Below are positions 6,895-13,432 of a stretch of 18,659 nucleotides of DNA, piece after piece. Position numbers and translations under genes: made by a program. The DNA is from a bacterium (GTDB lineage: Bacteria; Patescibacteriota; Saccharimonadia; Saccharimonadales; Saccharimonadaceae). The stretch lies in the NCBI GenBank assembly GCA_020626475.1, contig JAHKZT010000004.1, positions 1-18,659 of the forward strand. The letters run 5' to 3'. Position 1 is the stretch's first letter, and every line of letters starts with the position of its first letter. The notes below the pieces were generated by a model. The model saw nothing but the letters and a program-made list of their open reading frames with translations. It had not been told where the DNA came from and did no database searches.

Positions 6895-9668
6895 ACGAGA
6901 TAATTCCTTTTATCGATAAAGATTGGCGTAACTTGCTGAGCGATGATTGGGGTAGATTCGATTGCGGATGAATCAAGTTTTATTTTTTCTGGTTCTATAT
7001 TTTCGCTGAAAGCGTAGCGTGTACTTGAATTGTACTTTGCAATTTGATCGGAGTAGCGCGCAAACTCGAGTAAGAAGGCGATGTCGTCTTTGGTCTGGCC
7101 GGAAATGCGAGCGAGTGTACCTTCAAAGGAAGTGTCGAGCGGATGCTTTTCGTCATAGGCTTTTTGGTATGCGAGAACCGGGTTGGAATCTTCTTCGTCA
7201 GTCATAGTGCCAAGGATGCGCATATCTTCGACGTAGCGCTGATAATACTTCATTTCGCTATCCCAACGTGGATTTGTGGAACCCATTTGGCAGTTTTTGC
7301 CAGTGCCCCAATCTTGGTTAACGACGTCTTCGGCGGCATTGATGATATCGACAGCGTCGTTAATGAGGAAGGCGCTATTTCCAATAGTGCCAAAATCGGT
7401 CTGGAGTGAATTCATAATATTCGCATCGAGAACACCCCATGGTGATTCACGCTCCGTACAAACACTAATGAACTTTGCGAGTTCGGAATCTTCTTTAATG
7501 CTGCCGTCGTCATTGAGGTTTGGCTCGATGACGGAAACGTAGGTAGGGTCGTCTGGTTGTAGGTCAATTGTGGAATAATCCATGCCGACAATTTCGCCGT
7601 CATAGATATCGCAGACGGTATCTTCGAGTGCGTTGGTGCATTCGGAATAATTCGATGTGTAAATATTTGTATTATCATAGGCGGAAGTTGCTGGATTGAT
7701 GACACTAAGTGAGTTTCTAAAAACATTTGCGAAGTTAGAGAGCTGACCAAAGGCATTATTCGTATAAGACATGAAAGCAAACTTGGATAGTAGTGAACCT
7801 AGGAAGGTATTTTTGCTCGTAATGTCGAATGGACTACGATGGAGACGATCGATCTCGGCTTCTTGAGCGAGCGCGAGCGCGGTTTCGTTGTTTTGGCGCT
7901 TGATGTAATCTTCGGAGGCTGGCATGTACGCACTTCCCTGCGTTGAGAGGCGGAAGTTTGCATTAGCGGCGCCTTGCGAGAATAATTCGCCTGCTGGAAC
8001 GCCGGTGTAAGTTTCGAAGATATGTGTTGCAAAGATTTTTGCGACATATGGAATGAAAGCGTTAACGATAGTGGCGATGATGCCTGTTAGAGCGATGCCT
8101 CCGACAGTGCTTGCTACTGCGCTGACGACGAAGCTTGCTAAGGTTCCGCCAGGAACGGCATTAGCGACGAGCGACATAACGGCAGAGGCTGCTTGTACGC
8201 CATCGCAAACTACATTTGTAGCGCCTGTGCTAATTGCGATAGTGGTTGCGGCGCGGGTGACGTTTTTTATTGAATATGGCGCAGTTTCTTTAGATTCTGA
8301 CGGAGTGCTGCCGAGGATGAGCTTTGCGCCGCTGGATTGAAGTGGTGAGCCGGTGACATCTTTCGTAGAAGTCGTACCGTCTGAATCGACATATTGGACT
8401 TGGCTGGTCGTTTCACCGGTAAGGAAGTTTAGGGTTTCGTTGACTGCGGATGCATCACCCTCTCCTGCCATCATTTTACTGATTGGTTCCATGAGACTTA
8501 AGAAGTAGGCGATTGATTGATAAATCGTGTAAGCCGAAACAGTGACGGCTGCCATATTGGCGATACGGAGCGCGGAGCAAACCGGAACGCCAACGTTAGT
8601 AATTTTACCTGCGATGGAGTTTACCATCGAGCGAGCTTTGGCTTCTGGTGTGTCACCAGAGATATTCTTGGTTTCGACATCTTCGCCGTTTTTGCCGACG
8701 GTTTCTTCGCCAGTTTCTTCGTCGACATGGCGACTGACGGTATTAATGTTGCCATCGGTGCCTGTTACACGATCAGAGACGGTGTCTTTGAAATTTTGCG
8801 TGTCGGTATCGTTGTCGCCGGTCGATTTGTAATCGTTAAAAATGTCGCGTGTGGCGCCCTTTTTCTTGTAGTAGTAATCAGCGGAATCGTCGAAAAAGCC
8901 GGCAACACGGCCGCGTTTGGCTTTGTAGTAGGCTTCACGGAAATTCGCATCGGAAGCAAATTTATTTTGGAAAGAGGCAGCGTCGATGATTTCGTCGTTA
9001 TATTTGAGGACGGTCTTTGAAGTAGATAAGCCTTTTGATGCCTTAAAATTGCCGTCAGCGTCGATCTTGCCAACTTCAATACCGTTCTTTCTGAGACGGG
9101 ATTTCATGTATGGCGTGAAGGTGGTGTACTTTTGGCTGAAGTTGCTGATTTTTATCTGGTCGCCACCATTGATGAGGTATTTAAAAATACGGCTATTACG
9201 AGAGTTGTATGAGGTAAACTGAAGGTCGGTCGCTTCGGTATAGAGACTGGAAAGATGCGGTCCGAGGATGGACTGCGATGCGTAAAATAGACCGCCGCCA
9301 CCAAGAAGTAATGCGGTTATGATAGTGATTGGCGCGAAGCGTTTTTTGAACTTTCCTTTTTGGGGAATAGTTTGTTTTTCGTTGCGTCCGCGGCGAGAGC
9401 TATGTTCTCTTCTACCAGAAACGGAATTACGAAAATTACTTGAAAAATCATTAAGACGGCTACGTTCGACGTCTTTTAGCTTGTCGATAGCGCGGTCGGA
9501 AGGACGATTGGATTTCTCTTTGTCGTCTTGGTTGTCTTTGCTGGCAGATTTTTCAGCATCAGAAAGTTCTTGGCGTGCAATATAATCCGGACGAATTTCC
9601 GGGGTTTCCATGCCGTTATATGGGTCGTGTTCACGACGATATTTTTGACCTGAATTGTCTGCCGACAT
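6891..9668 (-). CDS. Large membrane protein of unknown family in the secretion cluster
   Basis: A 925-residue protein I do not recognise. Residues 1-110 are highly charged and probably cytoplasmic (many R, D, E, K). A membrane helix follows at about 111-131, then a Lys/Tyr-rich soluble region (135-355). Two further hydrophobic regions lie at about 360-400 and 485-550, the second Gly/Ala-rich. A long soluble tail (555-925) has spaced cysteines (for example C677, and DTVCDIYDG shortly after), which suggests disulfides outside the membrane. Position between VirB4 and the wall hydrolase suggests a structural channel or surface part of the T4SS-like machine. It could be a distant VirB6/TrbL-type protein, but no motif proves this. 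There is no Shine-Dalgarno site before the ATG. It ends in TGA overlapping the next ATG. Confidence 0.8.
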   Translation of the reverse strand: MSADNSGQKYRREHDPYNGMETPEIRPDYIARQELSDAEKSASKDNQDDKEKSNRPSDRAIDKLKDVERSRLNDFSSNFRNSVSGRREHSSRRGRNEKQTIPQKGKFKKRFAPITIITALLLGGGGLFYASQSILGPHLSSLYTEATDLQFTSYNSRNSRIFKYLINGGDQIKISNFSQKYTTFTPYMKSRLRKNGIEVGKIDADGNFKASKGLSTSKTVLKYNDEIIDAASFQNKFASDANFREAYYKAKRGRVAGFFDDSADYYYKKKGATRDIFNDYKSTGDNDTDTQNFKDTVSDRVTGTDGNINTVSRHVDEETGEETVGKNGEDVETKNISGDTPEAKARSMVNSIAGKITNVGVPVCSALRIANMAAVTVSAYTIYQSIAYFLSLMEPISKMMAGEGDASAVNETLNFLTGETTSQVQYVDSDGTTSTKDVTGSPLQSSGAKLILGSTPSESKETAPYSIKNVTRAATTIAISTGATNVVCDGVQAASAVMSLVANAVPGGTLASFVVSAVASTVGGIALTGIIATIVNAFIPYVAKIFATHIFETYTGVPAGELFSQGAANANFRLSTQGSAYMPASEDYIKRQNNETALALAQEAEIDRLHRSPFDITSKNTFLGSLLSKFAFMSYTNNAFGQLSNFANVFRNSLSVINPATSAYDNTNIYTSNYSECTNALEDTVCDIYDGEIVGMDYSTIDLQPDDPTYVSVIEPNLNDDGSIKEDSELAKFISVCTERESPWGVLDANIMNSLQTDFGTIGNSAFLINDAVDIINAAEDVVNQDWGTGKNCQMGSTNPRWDSEMKYYQRYVEDMRILGTMTDEEDSNPVLAYQKAYDEKHPLDTSFEGTLARISGQTKDDIAFLLEFARYSDQIAKYNSSTRYAFSENIEPEKIKLDSSAIESTPIIAQQVTPIFIDKRNYLV

Positions 9669-9677
9669 ATCGCTTTA

Positions 9678-9706
9678 ATTATACAATTTTTTAGCGGTAA
9701 AGTCGA
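9678..9706 (-). promoter_or_regulatory. Probable promoter placing the 925-aa gene on a near-leaderless mRNA
   Basis: On the minus strand TCGACT (9706-9701) is followed after 17 bases by TATAAT (9683-9678), and nine bases later by the ATG (9668). A transcript start 7 bases after the -10 box would leave a leader of only about 2 nt. No Shine-Dalgarno sequence is present before this ATG. There is no terminator in the 49-bp gap after virB4, so read-through is also likely. Confidence 0.5.
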
Positions 9707-9717
9707 CGATAAGCACT

Positions 9718-11508
9718 TTATTTTTTGGCGTTTGGATTTGTAGTGATGAGGCTCTCTTCTGTCTCGGATGCAACAATTTGAATATGAACGTGGTTTTGGC
9801 CCGCAAAGAAGAGACCTTGACCGACTGGGAAGCTGGCGAGACGCTTGCGCTCCTCGCTTGTGAGTTTGAAGACATCGGAAAGAACGTCGACGGCAGATGA
9901 AGACTGCTTGAGGAGCAACTGCATAGAGGAGTTGTTGACGATTGCACGGCCCATCTTGGAAGACATGAAGTCTTCAACGTCCTGGGTAATCGTAGTAAGA
10001 CCGAGGTAGTACTTACGAGCGCGCTTAGCAAGGCTGAAGAGGAAGCTTGCGGAATCTTCATATTTCATGAGCTGCCATGCCTCATCAACGATAAGCATAC
10101 GTTTCTTTTGGTTGGCGCGGGTAATGTTCCAAATATGATTCAAAACGATATACATAGCAACTGGACGAAGCTCGTCTTCGAGATCGCGAATGTTGAAAAC
10201 GACCATCTGGTTATTAATGTCGATGTTGCTTTGCTGCGAGAAAATACCTGCGAAAGTACCGCTAGTGTATTTGCGTAGACGGTTGGCAAGGCCTGGACCG
10301 GTGCCGCCCATGTGAAGCAAAGTATCGTAGAGGTTAATGATGGTTGGAGGAGGTGCAGTATGAGTGAGTGGGTCGCTGGTAATACCGGCGCGAGCGTAGG
10401 TATCAATAAGCGCCTGATCGAGATCGGCTTCTTCGTTTGGACTGAGCTGACCGCCGCCAAGCATTAGACGGAAGAGGCCGTGGAGTGTAACGAGGTTTGC
10501 GCGAAGTGCATCGTTTGCATCTTCGGCGTCAACGACTTTCGGTAGATCGAATGGATTAATACGAACATCGGAGCTAAGGCTAAGGCGAATATAGGTACCA
10601 CCAACGGCATCAGCAAGTTTCTGATACTCATTTTCTGGGTCGATAATAAGAACTTCGGTGCCGACCATCATAGAACGAAGGGCTTCAAGCTTAACGGTAA
10701 ATGATTTACCTGCACCAGATTTAGCGAAGACGACCATGTTGGCGTTTTCTAGTGAGAAGCGGTCGAAGATAACAAGACCGTTGTTATGCATATTAATGCC
10801 ATAAAGAATGCCCTTTTCCTGAGTAAGGTCTGCGGAAGTGAATGGGAAGCTGGTAGAAATTGCGCCAGTATTCATGTTGCGGCGAATTTGGAGCTGGTCA
10901 GAACATTGCGGCATAGTGCTGTTCATGCCCTGCTCTTGCTGAGAACTTGCAACCTTAGTGAAGATCATCTGCTGACCGAAGATGTTTTCGATTTTGTGCT
11001 GAACGAATTGAAGCTCGTCGAGAGAATCTGCATAGATGGTAATATACAGCGCATAGCGGAAGAAGCGTTCGGCGCCGACCTGGAGCTGATCGCGGAGATC
11101 CTCGGCATCGGAGATGGCAGCCTCGAGCTCAGGGTCACGAACCTTACCCTTTTCACTGTTGATATCCATCGTAGCTTCGAGCTGGGTAACCTTCTTTTGG
11201 AGGTTTTTCATGATAATGGCGGTTTCAACTGGGTAAATATACATCGAAACATCGAGGACTTCGTCCATGTTAATGATGGAGCTAAGCCAGCCAGTGACGA
11301 GTGTACGCGGATAGCCATAGACGTACATTGTGCGGCCATACTTGGTGCCGATGCGGAAATGATCGGAATGAAATTCGAGGCTAGATGGCGAAATAAGATC
11401 GCGAAGTGTAGTAATACCGGCCTCAAAGGCACGCTGGATTTCTACTTCTTCTTGAAGTTGTGCTTGAGCTGCAATATCGGCAGCGCTGAGTTGTTTTTGT
11501 TTTGCCAT
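9718..11508 (-). CDS. VirB4-family T4SS ATPase (C-terminal ATPase protein)
   Basis: A 596-residue cytoplasmic AAA-type ATPase that powers pilus assembly or substrate transfer in type IV secretion. Walker A AKSGAGKS is at 262-269 and is followed by VLIIDPENEYQKL (286-298). Walker B MLIVDEAW is at 471-478, then KRARKYYLGLTTITQDVEDF (495-514) and a conserved end region QLLLKQ (530-535). The first 230 residues correspond to the middle part of VirB4/TraC. The extreme N-terminal VirB4 domain is missing here and is encoded by the gene immediately upstream. Start ATG at 11508, with AGGAG about seven bases upstream, inside the end of that gene; one base separates the two genes. It is similar in style to the VirB4-like ATPases of Gram-positive conjugative elements. 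Confidence 0.93.
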   Translation of the reverse strand: MAKQKQLSAADIAAQAQLQEEVEIQRAFEAGITTLRDLISPSSLEFHSDHFRIGTKYGRTMYVYGYPRTLVTGWLSSIINMDEVLDVSMYIYPVETAIIMKNLQKKVTQLEATMDINSEKGKVRDPELEAAISDAEDLRDQLQVGAERFFRYALYITIYADSLDELQFVQHKIENIFGQQMIFTKVASSQQEQGMNSTMPQCSDQLQIRRNMNTGAISTSFPFTSADLTQEKGILYGINMHNNGLVIFDRFSLENANMVVFAKSGAGKSFTVKLEALRSMMVGTEVLIIDPENEYQKLADAVGGTYIRLSLSSDVRINPFDLPKVVDAEDANDALRANLVTLHGLFRLMLGGGQLSPNEEADLDQALIDTYARAGITSDPLTHTAPPPTIINLYDTLLHMGGTGPGLANRLRKYTSGTFAGIFSQQSNIDINNQMVVFNIRDLEDELRPVAMYIVLNHIWNITRANQKKRMLIVDEAWQLMKYEDSASFLFSLAKRARKYYLGLTTITQDVEDFMSSKMGRAIVNNSSMQLLLKQSSSAVDVLSDVFKLTSEERKRLASFPVGQGLFFAGQNHVHIQIVASETEESLITTNPNAKK

Positions 11509-11509
11509 A

Positions 11510-12331
11510 TTAGTTCTCCTCTCCTGGTTCAGCCTTTTTTACGTAGAGATGGGCAAGCTTATTAAAGTCGCCGAGCGGTTCGCGGACAGCAGTATCTGGG
11601 TTATTGAAGTTGTAGTAAAGCTGACCGAGTTCCTTGGTGTTGAGGCGAACAGATTGAATACCAATCTGGAAGAGACCGGAAACAACAGCTTCGGCACGGT
11701 TGTTGATTTCAGTAACGGCTTTGTCGTAGGTAGCGCGATCGATGCGCGTAACTGGCGGAGTTTTGTCTTTTGCGAAGGTTTTAAAGAAGTTTTTGGATTG
11801 CTCGAGAGCCTTCTCCGCTTCTTTGGAGGTGTAATAAGGAATGACGACAAAGAAGGATTTGTCCATAATGTTTGCTTCCTGAGAAAGAACGTCGATGAAG
11901 TTGATGTAGTCGTCCATGAGGACGCCGAGGAGCATATTATCATTTTGGCGGCGAAGGTCCATGAGGCGATCGATATAAGGAGCGATATCGACGCGCTGAG
12001 AACGAACGAGAATCTGTACGGTGAAGTTGAGAGAGTTGAGGAAGTTTTGGTAAGAATACTCAACTGCCTCGCGTTCTTCTTCGGACATAAGGTCGAAGTT
12101 GATGGATTTACAGGCAACGACGGCACGGAAGGACCCGTCTTTCATAATAACCATGGAATCACGAAGCTCGGAAATCAAAAGGCTAGATTGGGAAGAATTT
12201 GGATTGTCGTGGCGCGGTGCAGCTGCTGTATTTGGTGCTGGCTGTGTATTTGCTTGCTGAGGCATGCCTGGTTGAGCTGCTGGAGCAGCTTGTGGCATTT
12301 GGGCTGGTTGTGGTTGTTGATTTGGTTGCAC
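11510..12331 (-). CDS. TraC/VirB4 N-terminal-domain-like protein
   Basis: A 273-residue protein. Residues 1-45 are a Pro/Gln/Ala-rich disordered leader. Residues 50-270 look like the N-terminal module of VirB4/TraC proteins: SELRDSMVIMKDGSFRAVVACK (54-75), FNL-type segment INFDLMSEEE, then LNFTVQILVRSQRVD (101-115). There is no Walker motif. With the adjoining ATPase it would give a total length near that of a full VirB4, so it probably pairs with it at the membrane. The start is GTG (12331), supported by AAGGAG five bases upstream that overlaps the stop of the PrgI-family gene. Encoded between PrgI and VirB4, it belongs to the same operon. I am confident of the family assignment, less so of the exact function. 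Confidence 0.85.
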   Translation of the reverse strand: MQPNQQPQPAQMPQAAPAAQPGMPQQANTQPAPNTAAAPRHDNPNSSQSSLLISELRDSMVIMKDGSFRAVVACKSINFDLMSEEEREAVEYSYQNFLNSLNFTVQILVRSQRVDIAPYIDRLMDLRRQNDNMLLGVLMDDYINFIDVLSQEANIMDKSFFVVIPYYTSKEAEKALEQSKNFFKTFAKDKTPPVTRIDRATYDKAVTEINNRAEAVVSGLFQIGIQSVRLNTKELGQLYYNFNNPDTAVREPLGDFNKLAHLYVKKAEPGEEN

Positions 12332-12340
12332 AATGACTCC

Positions 12341-13360
12341 TTAATGTAATGATATATATACTTCGTTATCGTTCGACTTTTTCTCTTGAATACGTTTTGC
12401 TTGTTTAGCGATAGTTTCAATTGAGTAATCTGAATTGTTGGCGAGATTTTTCATTTCGGTGCTTGGCTCTGGTTTTGGTGCCGGCTGTGGGGCTGGTGCA
12501 GGTGCTGGTTGAGCCATTGGTTGTGGCGCAACTGGCTGAGTTGGTTGGATTGGCGCTTTTGGCGTGGTCGGAATAGAAATGGCAGGCGGTTGATATTGCT
12601 GAGCTTGTGGTGCAATAGGGGTGAAAGTTTGAGCTACTGGAGTTGGTGCTGGCTGTTGTACTGGCGCAGGTGCTGGTTGAGTCATTGGTTGTGGCACAAC
12701 TGGCTGAGTTGGCTGGATTGGCGCCTGATGCGCAATTTGAGGTGTTTGTTGTGGCGCAGTAGAACCATAAACGCTAGTCTGATTAATTGCATTGCGCATT
12801 TGTTCGACGAGCTGGGCGTGGCGATTTGCTGTGCTCTGCTCTAGGCTATGATCGAGGGTGTAGTTTTGATTTGCTTCGAAAATATCTTGTGCTTGAGCAG
12901 CCTCGCTGGCAATATCGTCGCGAAGGTTGGAGTTGGTGTCTTTGATGGCGTAGCCTTCGGTATCGACGATGTTAGCAAGGAAGGAGAGACGACGGCCAGC
13001 CTCTTCTTGGCTGAGGTCTTTTGTGCGGCTTTCTTCGACGTTCTTTGGCGCAGTAATGGTAATAGTGGTGTCAGATTGGCCTGGCATCCAAATGCGTTTT
13101 TGCGGTTTAAGATAGAAATCGACAACAGCAGAAAGATAAGTCTCCATAGGCTGATCTTTTTTAAGAGGTAATGCAAGTACGCCTAGGAAGATAATGATTG
13201 GAATTGGAATAATAACTAATAATGGGAAAATTTGAAACAAAAGAAAAGCAACAAAACAGAGACCCGCGGCAATCATCAAATAGACGAATTGGCGGAAGCT
13301 AAAAGGACCGAGGAGTTTATCATCTGCCTCGACATCCTGCGGGACCTTATATTGAGCCAT
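12341..13360 (-). CDS. PrgI-family T4SS inner-membrane protein with Pro/Gln-rich tail
   Basis: A 339-residue protein. Residues 1-100 match the PrgI pattern: MAQYKVPQDVEADDKLLGPFS, two close membrane helices (about 25-44 and 46-66), then ALPLKKDQPMETYLSAVVDFYLKP. PrgI-type proteins occur just before VirB4 in many Gram-positive and CPR type IV systems and are thought to join the ATPase to the membrane channel. Residues 105-200 are hydrophilic. Residues 200-300 form a Pro/Gln/Ala-rich low-complexity region with a 21-residue unit repeated at 213-233 and 269-289. The last 35 residues (KNLANNSDYSIETIAKQ...) return to ordered-looking charged sequence. The ATG at 13360 has no Shine-Dalgarno site; an extended -10 box lies six bases before it. 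Confidence 0.9.
   Translation of the reverse strand: MAQYKVPQDVEADDKLLGPFSFRQFVYLMIAAGLCFVAFLLFQIFPLLVIIPIPIIIFLGVLALPLKKDQPMETYLSAVVDFYLKPQKRIWMPGQSDTTITITAPKNVEESRTKDLSQEEAGRRLSFLANIVDTEGYAIKDTNSNLRDDIASEAAQAQDIFEANQNYTLDHSLEQSTANRHAQLVEQMRNAINQTSVYGSTAPQQTPQIAHQAPIQPTQPVVPQPMTQPAPAPVQQPAPTPVAQTFTPIAPQAQQYQPPAISIPTTPKAPIQPTQPVAPQPMAQPAPAPAPQPAPKPEPSTEMKNLANNSDYSIETIAKQAKRIQEKKSNDNEVYISLH
12498..12724. repeat. Pair of 59-bp direct repeats inside the PrgI-family gene
   Basis: 12498-12556 and 12666-12724 are direct copies with a 168-bp period and 3 mismatches in 59 bases. The period is a multiple of three, so the repeat stays in frame and encodes the two APIQPTQPV-PQPM-QPAPAP units. Such near-identical DNA suggests a recent duplication or slippage, and a site prone to length variation. 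Confidence 0.85.
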
Positions 13361-13366
13361 ACTTTT

Positions 13367-13375
13367 ATTTTAACA
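13367..13375 (-). promoter_or_regulatory. Extended -10 promoter of the PrgI-VirB4 operon
   Basis: Minus-strand TG-T-TAAAAT (13375-13367) is an extended -10 element. Exactly six bases separate it from the ATG (13360), so a start 7 bases after the box would be the A of the ATG itself. The only DNA between the upstream terminator hairpin and this ATG is 28 bp, which forces any promoter to lie here or to overlap the hairpin. No good -35 box is seen, as is usual for extended -10 promoters. Confidence 0.5.
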
Positions 13376-13388
13376 TAAACGCAATAGG

Positions 13389-13416
13389 AAAAGGACCGCG
13401 TAAATGCGGTCCTTTT
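13389..13416 (-). terminator. Rho-independent terminator after the VirB6-like gene
   Basis: AAAAGGACCGC (13389-13399) pairs perfectly with GCGGTCCTTTT (13406-13416) around a 6-base loop. On the minus strand the hairpin is followed by TTTT, 16 bases past the VirB6-like stop codon. On the plus strand the T-run is longer still (TTTTTT, then another T-run), so it can work both ways. It separates the VirB6-like transcript from the PrgI-VirB4 operon. Confidence 0.88.
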
Positions 13417-13432
13417 TTAGATTTTTTTGTTT

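Noticed and set aside
8517..9020. 167-aa plus-strand ORF opposite the 925-aa gene
   Set aside because: Composition is the Val/Phe/Gly-rich pattern typical of antisense reading. The minus-strand gene is coupled to its neighbour and has a sensible topology.
10786..12349. Two long plus-strand ORFs (259 and 266 aa) opposite the VirB4 ATPase gene and the VirB4 N-domain gene
   Set aside because: They mirror well-supported VirB4-type genes, have no recognisable domains and no ribosome sites. They are explained by codon bias of the opposite strand.
12498..12724. Repeats as a CRISPR-like or mobile-element signal
   Set aside because: There are only two copies, in frame within a Pro/Gln-rich coding region. 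No array, no terminal inverted repeats and no transposase or cas gene are present.
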